Below are positions 17,777-26,571 of a stretch of 64,000 nucleotides of DNA, in pieces. Made by a program: the position numbers and the translations under genes. This DNA is from Lewinella sp. IMCC34191 (GTDB lineage Bacteria; Bacteroidota; Bacteroidia; Chitinophagales; Saprospiraceae). The notes beneath the pieces are model-generated. The model was not told the DNA's origin and did not search any database. It saw nothing but the letters and a program-made list of their open reading frames with translations. The first letter of the stretch is position 1. The number at the start of each line of letters is the position of its first letter. Location: positions 310,001-374,000 of the forward strand of contig NZ_QNQZ01000001.1 of the NCBI RefSeq assembly GCF_003390935.1, written 5' to 3'.

Positions 17777-19318
17777 CTAGAGCTCCTCGACGTGGTCCTT
17801 GACCCAGGCGGCCCGCTCCAGGATCTCCGCCTGCTTTTCGGAGCCTTTCCGTTCCCAGGTTTTGTACATGAAGCCCATGCGGTAGTTGTTCTGGAAGCGT
17901 TCGCGGTGCCGGTCGAGGAAGTCCCAGTAGAGGCTGTTGAAAGGGCAGCTGCGTTCGCCGGTGCGCTTGGTGTGCTGGTAGTGGCAGTTTTTGCAGTAGT
18001 CGCTCATCTTATTGATGTAGTTGGCGCTGCTACAGTAGGGTTTGGTGGCGATGAGTCCGCCATCCGCTCGCTGGCTCATGCCGCGGGTATTCGTGATCTC
18101 GACCCACTGGATGGCATCGATGTAAACGCCCAGGTACCAGGCGTCCACGTCGTCGGGGTGGGCACCGTAGATGAGGGCGAAATTGCCGGTGATCATGAGC
18201 CGCTGGATGTGGTGGGCGTAGGCGCGGTCGAGGCTTTGGTTGATGGCGTGGCTGAGGCAGTTCATCTTCGTGTCGCCGGTCCAGTACCAGCTGGGCAGGG
18301 CGCGGTCGTGCTCCAGGCTATTGACGGTCTCAAACTCCGGCATCTGGGCCCAGTAGACGCCACGCATGTACTCTCGCCAGCCGATGATCTGGCGGACGAA
18401 GCCTTCCACCTGATTGAAGGAGATGGTCTCGCCGTCCTTTTTCCACGCTTCCACCGCCGCATCGATCACCTCCCGGGGGGAAAGCATCTTGGTATTCATG
18501 GCAAAGCTCAGATTGGCGTGGTAGAGTAGGGGGTCCGCCTCGGTCATCGCATCCTGATAGGTGCCAAAGTGTTGTAAGCGGTTAGCGCAGAAATCCTCAA
18601 GGGCTTCCAGGCATTCCTCGCGGGTCACCGGATAGGTAAAGCGGTTGTCGGCCATGCGCCCCATGGTGGGGATGTCGTGTGACCGGATCATCTCCACGAT
18701 GTCGGTGGCATCGCGCTCGAATATGGTCGCTTCGGGAAAGGTGATCTCCTTCGGCAGGCTACCGCGGTTGTCTTCGTCGTAGTTCCACTGGCCGGTGACG
18801 GGTTCACCGTTGGCATCCATCAGGACGCCGTGGCGCTGTCGCATCTCCCGGTAGAAGGTCTCCATCAGGTAGGCCTTCTTCCCCTTGAACAGCTCCTCCA
18901 CGTCATTTCGGGCGGACATGAAATGCTCCGTATCCGCACTTACTCCTCCAGCTTTTTCCGAAAATGATCTTAGTTTCTGGTCTAACCGCCATTCATCGGG
19001 TAGTTGGTATTCGAATGATTCGGCGCCGGTTTCTTCCAGGGTTTGTTGCAGGCATTCGGTGATCGAGGTTAGGCTATCGGCACTCGTATCATCAAGGGTT
19101 CGGTAGTGCACCCGGTGACCGAGGTCCCGCAACCGGTCGGCGAAGGCCCGCATAGCCAGAAAGAAGCCGGTGATCTTTTGGATGTGGTGCTCGCAGTAAG
19201 TTGCCTCGGAGTGGGTTTCATAGAGGCAGTACAGGGTATCCTCGTCGGTTTCGGAGAACCAGGAGTGCTTCTCGTTGAGTTGGTCGCCCAGAATGAGGCG
19301 AACGCGTTTGGCTTTCAT
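17777..19318 (-). CDS. Fe-S cryptochrome/photolyase family protein (PhrB-like)
   Basis: A 513-residue flavoprotein of the FeS-BCP group (deoxyribodipyrimidine photolyase-related), whose studied members repair (6-4) photoproducts with blue light. The N-terminal domain opens with RVRLILGDQLNEKHSWF. The helical FAD domain carries MITGNFALIYGAHPDDVDAWY, and four cysteines that can hold a 4Fe-4S cluster occur in PYCSSA, DYCKNC and RSCPFN near residues 425-465. Length matches the family. The gene stands alone. Repair activity is likely from family membership; a signalling role cannot be excluded. Confidence 0.92.
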   Translation of the reverse strand: MKAKRVRLILGDQLNEKHSWFSETDEDTLYCLYETHSEATYCEHHIQKITGFFLAMRAFADRLRDLGHRVHYRTLDDTSADSLTSITECLQQTLEETGAESFEYQLPDEWRLDQKLRSFSEKAGGVSADTEHFMSARNDVEELFKGKKAYLMETFYREMRQRHGVLMDANGEPVTGQWNYDEDNRGSLPKEITFPEATIFERDATDIVEMIRSHDIPTMGRMADNRFTYPVTREECLEALEDFCANRLQHFGTYQDAMTEADPLLYHANLSFAMNTKMLSPREVIDAAVEAWKKDGETISFNQVEGFVRQIIGWREYMRGVYWAQMPEFETVNSLEHDRALPSWYWTGDTKMNCLSHAINQSLDRAYAHHIQRLMITGNFALIYGAHPDDVDAWYLGVYIDAIQWVEITNTRGMSQRADGGLIATKPYCSSANYINKMSDYCKNCHYQHTKRTGERSCPFNSLYWDFLDRHRERFQNNYRMGFMYKTWERKGSEKQAEILERAAWVKDHVEEL

Positions 19319-19541
19319 ATAAGGTGGCTTGCTCGTACTGCTTGGAATAGCAGGGTGCCGCTTTTGTTGAACAACAGGTCCAATTCACTGCTCGGTCACA
19401 TCGCGGTTTTCCCGTCTTTAGCTGACGGTATAGGTACGGTAGCTACCGGAGAACCCTACGAAAAGGAGGCGAGCCAATTGTCTCGCTTACGCCATCCTCA
19501 TTATAGCCCGTTGTGCTAAATGAATACCCGGTCCGTGGCCA

Positions 19542-20972
19542 TCAGCTTTCCTGTTCGAGCAGTTTACGCAGCATGGCCTGCGTTTCCTTGGGTTCGGCGC
19601 TGCCCTGGCTGCGCTTCATGACCTCTCCCATAAAGAAGCCGATGAGACCTTTCTTGCCCTTGCGGTAGGCGGTCACTTTGCCGGGGTTCGCGGCTACCAC
19701 CTCGCGGGTGATGCCCTCCAGGAAGTCGGTATCCGTATTCTGGATGAGCCCCATCCGTTCGGCGCATTCGCGGGGATCGCCGGGCTTTTCCAGCAATTCG
19801 GGTAGCAACCGGCTGGCGGCATTGGCCGCGCTGACGTCTCCCGCCCGGATCAGGTCCAGCAGCTCGTTGAACTGTTCCGGGCGCAAACCCGGATCGCCGC
19901 CACCGTTGAGATGGGGCAGGACGCGGTTTACCCAAAGTTTAGCGAGCTCGGGAACGGAATCGGATGCCTCGGCATATTCCAGAAACTGTTTATAACGCCC
20001 GCGATCTTCGCTCAGCAGGGCCGCATCGTCGGTATCGATCCCGAAGGCGGTGAGCCGGTCGTACGCCTGCCAGGGTAGGGCACCCAAACCCTTTTCTATC
20101 TCGGTTATGTATTCCTCGGACAGGATGACGGGCGGCAGGTCCGGATCGGGGAAGTACCGGTAGTCGTGGGCGTTCTCCTTATCGCGCAGGGGCGAGGTCG
20201 TGCCCGACTGGGGGTCGAACTGACGGGTTTGCTGCACGACGGCCTCGCCGCGCCCCAGCAATTCGATCTGTCGGTCGACCTCGTAGGCGATGGCGCGGCG
20301 GGCGTAGCGCATGGAGTTCATATTCTTGATCTCGCAGCGGGTACCGTATTCGGTAGCACCTTCGGGACGGACGCTGATGTTGACATCACAGCGCAGACTT
20401 CCCTCTTCCATGTTCCCGTCGCTGATCTCCAACCAGCGGACCAGTTGCCGCATGCCGCTCATGAAGGCGTCTACCTCTTCGGCGGAGCGCAGGTCCGGCT
20501 CGGTGACGATCTCCAGGAGCGGCGTTCCCGCCCGGTTCAGATCGACCTGACTATAGGGCTCACCCGCGGCGTGCACGGACTTACCGGCATCTTCCTCCAT
20601 GTGAATGTGGTGCAGGCGTACCGAGCGTGATTCCCCGTTGATGCGGATGGGCAGGCTTCCCCCGATGCAGATGGGATTCTCATCCTGCGTAATCTGGTAA
20701 CCCTTCGGCAGATCGGCGTAGAAGTAGTTCTTCCGGTCGAAGGTGCTCCGCCGGTTGATGCGGCAGCCGAGGGCCAGGCCCAGCTTCACGGCGAAGGCCA
20801 CCTGTCGCTCGTTGAGGCGGGGCAGGGTGCCGGGGTACCCCAGGCTGATTTGGCTGATGTGGTGGTTGGGTTCGGCACCGAAGGCGTTGCGGTCGGCGCA
20901 GAAGGCTTTCGATTCGGTGGCCAGTTGGACGTGGGTCTCCAGGCCGATGACGGTTTCGTAGCTGCTGGTCAT
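19542..20972 (-). CDS. gatB: Asp-tRNA(Asn)/Glu-tRNA(Gln) amidotransferase subunit B
   Basis: A 476-residue GatB, the tRNA-binding and kinase subunit of GatCAB, which amidates mischarged Glu-tRNA(Gln) or Asp-tRNA(Asn). The start SYETVIGLETHVQLAT, the metal-site region with FDRKNYFYADLPKGYQITQ, and the C-terminal YqeY-like domain (about residues 330-476) are all present. ATG at 20972 is chosen; an in-frame TTG three codons earlier overlaps a -7-like box (GCAAGATA on plus, 20978-20985). Since asnS is also in this window, Gln-tRNA synthesis may be the main use. gatA and gatC are not nearby. A 14/15 copy of the dispersed word lies at 20479. Confidence 0.96.
   Translation of the reverse strand: MTSSYETVIGLETHVQLATESKAFCADRNAFGAEPNHHISQISLGYPGTLPRLNERQVAFAVKLGLALGCRINRRSTFDRKNYFYADLPKGYQITQDENPICIGGSLPIRINGESRSVRLHHIHMEEDAGKSVHAAGEPYSQVDLNRAGTPLLEIVTEPDLRSAEEVDAFMSGMRQLVRWLEISDGNMEEGSLRCDVNISVRPEGATEYGTRCEIKNMNSMRYARRAIAYEVDRQIELLGRGEAVVQQTRQFDPQSGTTSPLRDKENAHDYRYFPDPDLPPVILSEEYITEIEKGLGALPWQAYDRLTAFGIDTDDAALLSEDRGRYKQFLEYAEASDSVPELAKLWVNRVLPHLNGGGDPGLRPEQFNELLDLIRAGDVSAANAASRLLPELLEKPGDPRECAERMGLIQNTDTDFLEGITREVVAANPGKVTAYRKGKKGLIGFFMGEVMKRSQGSAEPKETQAMLRKLLEQES
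20479..20493 (-). repeat. Dispersed 15-mer, 14/15 copy
   Basis: On the minus strand the word ends in A instead of C. It lies in gatB, coding LRSAE. Confidence 0.65.
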
Positions 20973-20977
20973 GGGCG

Positions 20978-20985
20978 GCAAGATA
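20978..20985 (-). promoter_or_regulatory. Candidate -7 box for gatB
   Basis: TATCTTGC on the minus strand ends 5 bases before the gatB ATG, between the cysteine desulfurase stop and gatB. It would give a nearly leaderless transcript. Read-through from the upstream gene is also possible. Confidence 0.4.
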
Positions 20986-20993
20986 CGTCGGTC

Positions 20994-22118
20994 CTATAGC
21001 ATGCCCCCCAAACGCTCCACTACGTAATCTACCTGCTCACGCGTGTTGTGATGGCTAAAACTGAAGCGGATCGTATGCCGCTTCGAATCGGGGTGCAGGT
21101 GGCCGACGACGTGGCTACCCACATCGATGCCACTGGAACAGGCCGATCCGCCACTGGCGGAAATGCCCGCCATGTCCAGGTTCATCAGCAGCAGATCGCC
21201 CTTCGGCGACTCCGGGAAGCTGGCAGACAGCACTTTATAGTGGCTACGATCGGGATCGCCATTGAAGCGAACCTCCGGATAGGTGGCTCGCAGGCGTTCG
21301 ATGAGGTAGCCACGGACGTCCTCCATCTTCGCCCGGCGCGCGTCGCGTTCCCGCACCGCCAGTTCGAGCGCCCGGGCCAGACCTACGATGCCGTAGAGGT
21401 TTTCCGTACCGCCGCGCATATTTCTTTCCTGCGCTCCGCCGTCCAGGTAGGGCTTGATGATATTGTCGCTGTTGATGTATACGAATCCAATTCCCTTCGG
21501 ACCATAAAACTTATGGGCCGACCCGGAGAGAAAGCTGATCCGTGTTTGTTCCAGGTCGATCGGGAAGTAGCCCATGGTTTGCACCGTGTCGCAGTGGAAG
21601 AGGGCGTCGTATTCGGCGCAGATGTCCGCGACCTCCTGCAACGGAAGCAGGTTGCCGATCTCGTTATTGGAATGCATCAGGCTGACGAGCGTTTTCTCGT
21701 CGCTCGCGGCCAGCAGCCGGCGCAGATCCTCCAGGTCGACGTGGCCCAAAACATCGATAGCGACCATCTCCACCTTGGCGGTTCCCGTCAAGCGGATCGC
21801 ATCCAGACTGTGCAGGACGCAGTGGTGCTCCAGGGGGGAAGAGATAACCCGGGTGACGCCGAGGTCCCGCACGGAGTTCTTCAGGGCCATGTTGTTGGCC
21901 TCCGTACCGCCGGAGGTGAAAAAGACCTCCCCGATGCTGCAGTTGAGGACGTTGGCGACGGTCTTGCGGGCAGCCTCGATCAGGCTACGCGCCTTGCGGC
22001 CCTCGGCGTGGATGCTGGAGGGATTACCGAAGTCGTTGCGCATGACCTCAGTCATCGCTTCCAGGACGGTGGCATCCAGCGGAGTGGTAGCGGCATTGTC
22101 TAGAAAGATCCGTTCCAT
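20994..22118 (-). CDS. Cysteine desulfurase (NifS/IscS family)
   Basis: A 374-residue PLP enzyme that takes sulfur from cysteine as a persulfide for Fe-S clusters, thiolated tRNA or cofactors. It opens with the family start MERIFLDNAATTPLD, has the PLP Lys in SGSAHKFYGPKG near residue 201, and the persulfide Cys in SGGSACSSG near residue 326. The short active loop looks like the NifS/IscS class. It lies 4 bases after the exonuclease gene, so the two are probably co-transcribed. No iscU or suf gene is adjacent, so the sulfur acceptor is unknown. A 14/15 copy of the dispersed word lies at 21428. Confidence 0.93.
   Translation of the reverse strand: MERIFLDNAATTPLDATVLEAMTEVMRNDFGNPSSIHAEGRKARSLIEAARKTVANVLNCSIGEVFFTSGGTEANNMALKNSVRDLGVTRVISSPLEHHCVLHSLDAIRLTGTAKVEMVAIDVLGHVDLEDLRRLLAASDEKTLVSLMHSNNEIGNLLPLQEVADICAEYDALFHCDTVQTMGYFPIDLEQTRISFLSGSAHKFYGPKGIGFVYINSDNIIKPYLDGGAQERNMRGGTENLYGIVGLARALELAVRERDARRAKMEDVRGYLIERLRATYPEVRFNGDPDRSHYKVLSASFPESPKGDLLLMNLDMAGISASGGSACSSGIDVGSHVVGHLHPDSKRHTIRFSFSHHNTREQVDYVVERLGGML
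21428..21442 (+). repeat. Dispersed 15-mer, 14/15 copy
   Basis: CCTGCGCTCCGCCGT, last base changed. It lies in the cysteine desulfurase gene, antisense to it, coding GGAQE. Confidence 0.65.
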
Positions 22119-22122
22119 ATGA

Positions 22123-22893
22123 TTAGGCTAGCTCGATCAGGATCGGGCAGTGATCGGAATGCATCGCGTCGCTCAGGTGCTCGACCCGACGGATGCGGTC
22201 GGCAAGTTCGCGGGGATAGCTGTGGTAATCGATCCGCCAGCCCTTATTATTTCCCCGCGCGTTGGCCCGGTAGCTCCACCAGCTGTATTCCACCTTTTCA
22301 GGGTGCAGGTGGCGGAAGGCGTCTACGGTATCCGTTTCGGTGAACCACTTCGTCATCCAGGCCCGCTCCTCCGGAAGGAAGCCGGTATTGGTCTCGTTGC
22401 GCTTCGGGGCGTGGAGGTCTATTTCCGTGTGGGCGATGTTGTAGTCGCCTACGACCAGCAAGTTGGGGCGTTCTTTCTGTAGTTCCTTCGTGAAGTCCAG
22501 AAAATCATCCAGGAAGCGGTACTTATATTCCTGACGGTGATCGCCTTGTCCGCCGTTGGGAAAGTAACAGTTGAGGATAGTCAGGTCGCCGTGGTCGGTC
22601 CGAATGACCCGTCCCTCACAGTCGTACACGTCCAGCGCGCAGCCCTCGATGACGGCATCGGGTGCCTGCTTGCTCAGCGTCAACACGCCGGAATAGCCTT
22701 TCTTGCTGGTCGCGCTGTGCCAGGCCGCGTGCGTGAAGCCGGCGCGTTCCAGATCCTCCATCTCGACCTGTTCCGGGGAGGCCTTGGTTTCCTGGAGACA
22801 CAGAATATCGATGTCCTGTTCGCCGGCCCATTCCGCCAGCCCCTTACGCAGGGCGGCGCGGATGCCGTTGACGTTGTAGGTGACGATATTCAT
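22123..22893 (-). CDS. xth: Exodeoxyribonuclease III
   Basis: A 256-residue endonuclease/exonuclease/phosphatase-fold enzyme that cuts DNA at abasic sites and trims 3' ends in base-excision repair. The N-terminal MNIVTYNVNGIRAALRKG and LCLQETKA, the central VVGDYNIAHTEIDLHAPK and the C-terminal DYHSYP...MHSDHCPI are the conserved metal and active-site segments. Length is standard. The start overlaps the thioesterase stop by 4 bases (ATGA), so the two are coupled. Confidence 0.96.
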   Translation of the reverse strand: MNIVTYNVNGIRAALRKGLAEWAGEQDIDILCLQETKASPEQVEMEDLERAGFTHAAWHSATSKKGYSGVLTLSKQAPDAVIEGCALDVYDCEGRVIRTDHGDLTILNCYFPNGGQGDHRQEYKYRFLDDFLDFTKELQKERPNLLVVGDYNIAHTEIDLHAPKRNETNTGFLPEERAWMTKWFTETDTVDAFRHLHPEKVEYSWWSYRANARGNNKGWRIDYHSYPRELADRIRRVEHLSDAMHSDHCPILIELA

Positions 22894-23423
22894 ACGTTGG
22901 TTTTAAAGAGTTCCTGAAGGTGGGCGGCATCCTGGGGCTGCATTCTCCCGGCCAGCACCAGTCGCAATTCCCGCCGCCGCAGGGCCGCTTCGTAGCGCTG
23001 CTGCTCTATCTCGGTAAGCGGCGTCAGTTCCGGCACGAGGACCGGCGAACCGTTGTCCTTATCCAGGGCAACGAAGGTGAAGTAGGCGTGGTGCGTCCGC
23101 CGCGGGTGGGTACCCTGCATCGTGGCCGCGAATACCTCGACGAAGACCTCGATACTGGTATTGAAGGCACGGGTCACGCTGGCCTCCAGCGTAATGACTT
23201 CGCCGTTCTTGATGGCGCTGTTGAAAGCGACGTTGTCGACACTTGCCGTCACCACGGGGCGGGCGCAGTGCTTACCGGCGCAGATCGCGCAGCAGATGTC
23301 CATCCACCGCAGCATATTGCCGCCCATCAGGTTATCCTGGGGGTTGGTGTCGTTGGGCATGACGAGCTCCGACATGGTCGTGAAGCTCTCCGCTACACGC
23401 TTCGGGGCGGGGCGGGTGCTCAT
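22890..23423 (-). CDS. Acyl-CoA thioesterase (hotdog fold)
   Basis: A 177-residue hotdog-fold thioesterase that hydrolyses acyl-CoA to free acid and CoA. The segment DTNPQDNLMGGNMLRWMD is the conserved active-site helix region of the YciA/BFIT-like group, with the catalytic Asp or Asn candidates there. It overlaps the genes on both sides by 4 bases. The chain-length preference cannot be read from sequence. Confidence 0.88.
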   Translation of the reverse strand: MSTRPAPKRVAESFTTMSELVMPNDTNPQDNLMGGNMLRWMDICCAICAGKHCARPVVTASVDNVAFNSAIKNGEVITLEASVTRAFNTSIEVFVEVFAATMQGTHPRRTHHAYFTFVALDKDNGSPVLVPELTPLTEIEQQRYEAALRRRELRLVLAGRMQPQDAAHLQELFKTNV

Positions 23424-23821
23424 GACATGCTGACTCCGGGGCGATCGAGGACGGGCAGGGTGCGGAGGGCATCCTCGCTGATGGTCCCCGCCTTGAAGAG
23501 ATAGCGCTTGTCGAGCATGTGCTCGCCGCGGTTGAAGCTGACCCAGTACTCGTTGTTGATCCCGAACAGGGCGGGTTGGATCGGCTCGATCTTGGCGGCC
23601 TCGCCGGGGGGCAGGGTCTGGTGGAAATGCCGTAGGACGGTCGTCGTCTTGTCGACCCCATCGATGCTGCCGTATCCCTGGCTGGTGATCAGCACGTTCT
23701 CGAGCGCCTCGTTTCCCTCATTGATCAGGTAGATGTCCCACAGTTCCTCACCGGCATCCTGGCGGGGAACAACGGCTACGCTGACGTCGGTCACTTCGGG
23801 CGTTGCGATGTCTTCTTTCAT
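23420..23821 (-). CDS. Small conserved protein of unknown function
   Basis: A protein of about 133 residues starting MKEDIATPEVTDVSVAVVP. I see no named motif; it looks like a compact all-beta protein (EELWDIYLINEGNEALENVLIT, NNEYWVSFNRGEHMLDKRYLF). It is the first gene of a chain of overlapping genes with the thioesterase and xth. The frame extends to 23845, but a strong -7 box (CAAAGGTA on plus at 23843-23850) falls inside that extension, which fixes ATG 23821 as the start. Confidence 0.75.
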   Translation of the reverse strand: MKEDIATPEVTDVSVAVVPRQDAGEELWDIYLINEGNEALENVLITSQGYGSIDGVDKTTTVLRHFHQTLPPGEAAKIEPIQPALFGINNEYWVSFNRGEHMLDKRYLFKAGTISEDALRTLPVLDRPGVSMS

Positions 23822-23842
23822 AAGCGATGCGCAATTGGGCCG

Positions 23843-23850
23843 CAAAGGTA
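23843..23850 (-). promoter_or_regulatory. -7 box for the 23821-20994 operon
   Basis: TACCTTTG on the minus strand, a perfect TAnnTTTG match, 21 bases before the ATG at 23821. It lies between the preceding gene's stop and this start and probably drives the small protein, thioesterase, xth and cysteine desulfurase genes. Confidence 0.6.
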
Positions 23851-23862
23851 CGCTTTGATCGC

Positions 23863-25125
23863 CTAAAAGCCGTACCGTACCCCCAGTGCAATCCGGGAAG
23901 ACTCCAGCTGCAGAGCATCCGTTCTGTAAAACGGCGTGAGGGACCGGGTAAAGCCCAGCGTTATTCCGAAGTGACTTGTCAGGCGGTAATCAGCACTTAA
24001 CCATGTACTTATAAGTAGTCGATTAATGTTGGAGGTTAAGGGCGCCTGGGCACCGGCATTAGGGGAAACGGCGTAGTCAGCGTTCGCGGCCCCGAAACTT
24101 CGCCGGCGCTCTTCCACGCGAAAGGCAAAGTAATTATTACTGCTTAGGTCAGCCACCACGGGACCGCTCCCCGCGAACAGGTAGCTTGCCCCCGCACCCG
24201 CGGAGACCGTAAAGCGCGAACCGAGGCGCCGGCCCAGCCCGGTACGTAATGTAAGCGCATGCATTTCCACGACGCCCGCGTTGCCCTCACTCAGCCGGGA
24301 GTTGAGGGCACCCGAGAAACTATTATAATAACTCGCGTTCAAGGGGTAAGGGGCGAAACTGACCGCATCGGCCACGTCTTCGTTCGTCCCCACCGACACC
24401 GATCTTCGGGAATAATCGTACCGCAGGGCCACTGGCACGAACCAGCGTCCTCCACCGAATCGCCGGCCAAATTGTACGAATCCGCCGGGCTTGAAGCTGT
24501 TGACGTAGCCGGTCGCCCCCGCCGCCATCGCGTAGCGGCCGGGCGCTGTCACGGGAGTGATTTCCTTCTCTTCCGTCGCCAAGGGGCGCAGATCCGGCAG
24601 CTCGATCCCGGGCCCGGTAATGACGAAGGCAGCCATCGGCACGGTCGGACTGGCCGCGGCGACCGCCTGCGGCGCGGATTCATCGGTTGGCGGCGGGGGC
24701 GCAGGATATACACCTTCTTCTACGCCGGTAAGCCCTTCTCTTTCCTGATTCCCGGTCCGCGCGGTTGCCGGCATTCTCGGCGATCCGGCGGGCTGATCCT
24801 GCCGTGCTATATCCGTCGTTCGGGTGCCGGAGGGCGTGTCTGCCGTTTGGCTCGGCCGTTCCGCCGTGGTATAGGCGGTTTCCTCAGGCGGGATAGTCGG
24901 CGCCGTGGCTGCTACTTCTTGTTCGGTCACGGATGATTGGCGAGTAACCCTCTGCCCGAAGGAGCTCCATACCAGCGCTCCGCCGCCCAAGAGTAGGGCA
25001 AGTCCGAGCAACCAGGGGAAGATTACGGGCCGCCGCCGCTTGCGGTGGAGGCGTTTTTCCATGTCCGCCCACGCATCGTTCCAGAAATCTTCGTCCGGTG
25101 ACCAGGGGGTATTGTTATCCGGCAT
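23863..25125 (-). CDS. Membrane-anchored protein with C-terminal beta-barrel-like domain, partner of ECF sigma factor
   Basis: A 420-residue protein with an unusual layout. Residues 1-32 are cytosolic and charged (EDFWNDAWADMEKRLHRKRRR), residues 33-55 form one membrane helix, residues 60-190 are rich in Ser, Thr, Pro and Glu, and residues 200-420 look like an outer-membrane beta-barrel ending in RIALGVRYGF. Its start overlaps the sigma-factor stop by 11 bases. Position suggests it regulates that sigma factor, but the N-terminus is shorter than a classical anti-sigma domain. Such two-part proteins occur in Bacteroidota; function is not established. A 14/15 copy of the dispersed word lies at 24972. 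Confidence 0.72.
   Translation of the reverse strand: MPDNNTPWSPDEDFWNDAWADMEKRLHRKRRRPVIFPWLLGLALLLGGGALVWSSFGQRVTRQSSVTEQEVAATAPTIPPEETAYTTAERPSQTADTPSGTRTTDIARQDQPAGSPRMPATARTGNQEREGLTGVEEGVYPAPPPPTDESAPQAVAAASPTVPMAAFVITGPGIELPDLRPLATEEKEITPVTAPGRYAMAAGATGYVNSFKPGGFVQFGRRFGGGRWFVPVALRYDYSRRSVSVGTNEDVADAVSFAPYPLNASYYNSFSGALNSRLSEGNAGVVEMHALTLRTGLGRRLGSRFTVSAGAGASYLFAGSGPVVADLSSNNYFAFRVEERRRSFGAANADYAVSPNAGAQAPLTSNINRLLISTWLSADYRLTSHFGITLGFTRSLTPFYRTDALQLESSRIALGVRYGF
24972..24986 (+). repeat. Dispersed 15-mer, 14/15 copy
   Basis: CCAGCGCTCCGCCGC, third base changed. It lies antisense in the membrane-anchored barrel gene, in the codons for its membrane helix. A chance match is possible. 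Confidence 0.45.
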
Positions 25126-25669
25126 AACGGTTGAATTTGTGGGGTTCTTTATTGAGTTGCTCGCGCAGCATCTGGCGGGCCTTATTGAGGTGCCAGCGGC
25201 TGTTGCCCTCGGTGAAGTTTAATTTCTCACCGATTTCGGCGTGGCTGTAGCCTTCCACGGCAAAGAGCCAGAAGACTTCCTGGCTCGTGGCGGGCAGGAG
25301 CTCGATGAGTTTGCAGAGGTCTTCCGCGTACAGGCGGTGGGTGACGGTATCCTCCGTCGGTTGGTCCCAGTTGGCGATCTCCAGCGTGGGTTTGCGCCGG
25401 TTCCTCCGGAAGTGGTCGATGGTGGAATGAAAGACGAGGCGCTTTACCCAACCTTCGAGGCTACCTTCCCAACGGAACTGGTCCAGCTTTTCGAAGACCT
25501 TCATCATACCCTCGTTCAGCAGTTCCATTGCTTCGTCGCGGCCCGGAGAGTAGCGGCGGCATACCGACAGCGCCGGCGGACCGAACCGGCGGTAGAAGGC
25601 TTCCTGCGCCCGTCGGTCCTGCTTTAGGCAGGCCTCGACTAAATCGCGTTCGTTGGTGTAATCAGTCAA
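25115..25669 (-). CDS. ECF-type RNA polymerase sigma factor
   Basis: A 184-residue sigma-70 family factor of the extracytoplasmic function class. Region 2 is visible as RRYSPGRDEAMELLNEGMMKVFEKLDQF, and region 4 as LPATSQEVFWLFAVEGYSHAEIGEKL with its helix-turn-helix, followed by the usual SRWHLNKAR. It sits 4 bases after a barrel-protein gene and overlaps the next, membrane-anchored gene. The three probably form one envelope-sensing unit. The target promoters cannot be told from here. Confidence 0.93.
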   Translation of the reverse strand: MTDYTNERDLVEACLKQDRRAQEAFYRRFGPPALSVCRRYSPGRDEAMELLNEGMMKVFEKLDQFRWEGSLEGWVKRLVFHSTIDHFRRNRRKPTLEIANWDQPTEDTVTHRLYAEDLCKLIELLPATSQEVFWLFAVEGYSHAEIGEKLNFTEGNSRWHLNKARQMLREQLNKEPHKFNRYAG

Positions 25670-25673
25670 GCCG

Positions 25674-26498
25674 TCAGAATCTGGCCCCTAAGCCGAACGT
25701 GAAGCGTCGGTAATCGATCTCGCGGTCGACCACTTCCAGGTTTGGCGTAAGTGCGGTAAAGTGAACGGTGGAAAATCGATATCCGATATCGAAGCTCAGG
25801 TCCATCCAGCGGCCGAAGGGTGGACCGAAAAGCAGCCCGACCGACGGGTGGTAGGTTGCCCCGACCGAGCGGCTGTCCATGTCCAGCCGGTCATTGCCGA
25901 TCGGTAGGTTCACCCCGGCCTGAAAACGACCGAAAGGCCTGACACGGCCCCGCCCCAAGCGATATTCGGCCAGGCCGGTAAGGGAAACCAGGCGTTCCCC
26001 GCGGCCGACGTTCATCACTTCGAAGCCGGCCCCCGGTCCCAGCGAAAAATTATCCGTCGAGTAAAGGAAATGATAACTGACGCCCGGCCCGTAAATGGGC
26101 AAGGAGGGACCCAGATCGAAGCCGTTAAAAGATTGCTGGTCCTCCTGTGAAAACCCGGTCGTGAAAAGCAATTGATGCCGGAACCTCCGGCCGGGTAGTA
26201 CCTGGAGGGTGTCGGCCGTGATCCACCAGTCTTCGGATTCGATTGGTGAGGCGCTTTCGCCCTCGAAGGTGACCCGGCGGACTTTATTCCAGGGAAAGGT
26301 GATGACCTCCCCGGTGGAGGTGACGATCGTCACGCTTTTGCCGTACGCGTAACCGATTAGCGTCCCCCTGCGGTCCATGTCGCCCCGGACCTCGACCAGG
26401 TCCACCGTTCTCCGTTCGGCAATCGTCTGCGCCACGCACCATTCGGTGAGGCAAATGAAGCAGATCAGTAGGATTAAGCGCATGGTGTCGGGGTTCAT
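25674..26498 (-). CDS. Secreted outer-membrane-type beta protein
   Basis: A 274-residue protein with a signal peptide (MRLILLICFICLTEWCVAQ). Residues 25-90 form a small beta domain (VEVRGDMDRRGTLIGYAYGKSVTI, TFPWNKVRRVTFEG) that looks like a domain seen at the start of other Bacteroidota envelope proteins. The rest has alternating beta strands ending in FTFGLGARF, typical of an outer-membrane barrel. A -7-like box (GAAAGTTA on plus, 26503-26510) lies just upstream. It heads the sigma-factor operon. Confidence 0.68.
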   Translation of the reverse strand: MNPDTMRLILLICFICLTEWCVAQTIAERRTVDLVEVRGDMDRRGTLIGYAYGKSVTIVTSTGEVITFPWNKVRRVTFEGESASPIESEDWWITADTLQVLPGRRFRHQLLFTTGFSQEDQQSFNGFDLGPSLPIYGPGVSYHFLYSTDNFSLGPGAGFEVMNVGRGERLVSLTGLAEYRLGRGRVRPFGRFQAGVNLPIGNDRLDMDSRSVGATYHPSVGLLFGPPFGRWMDLSFDIGYRFSTVHFTALTPNLEVVDREIDYRRFTFGLGARF

Positions 26499-26502
26499 AG
26501 CT

Positions 26503-26510
26503 GAAAGTTA
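26503..26510 (-). promoter_or_regulatory. Candidate promoter of the sigma-factor operon
   Basis: TAACTTTC on the minus strand lies 4 bases before the ATG at 26498. It is one base from TAnnTTTG. A nearly leaderless transcript would cover the barrel, sigma and membrane-anchored genes. Confidence 0.4.
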
Positions 26511-26571
26511 CAGCGCATCGGGTTACGTCGGATCCGGGCTGGGGAAGGACTGCGTTAGCATCTGAACTGCT

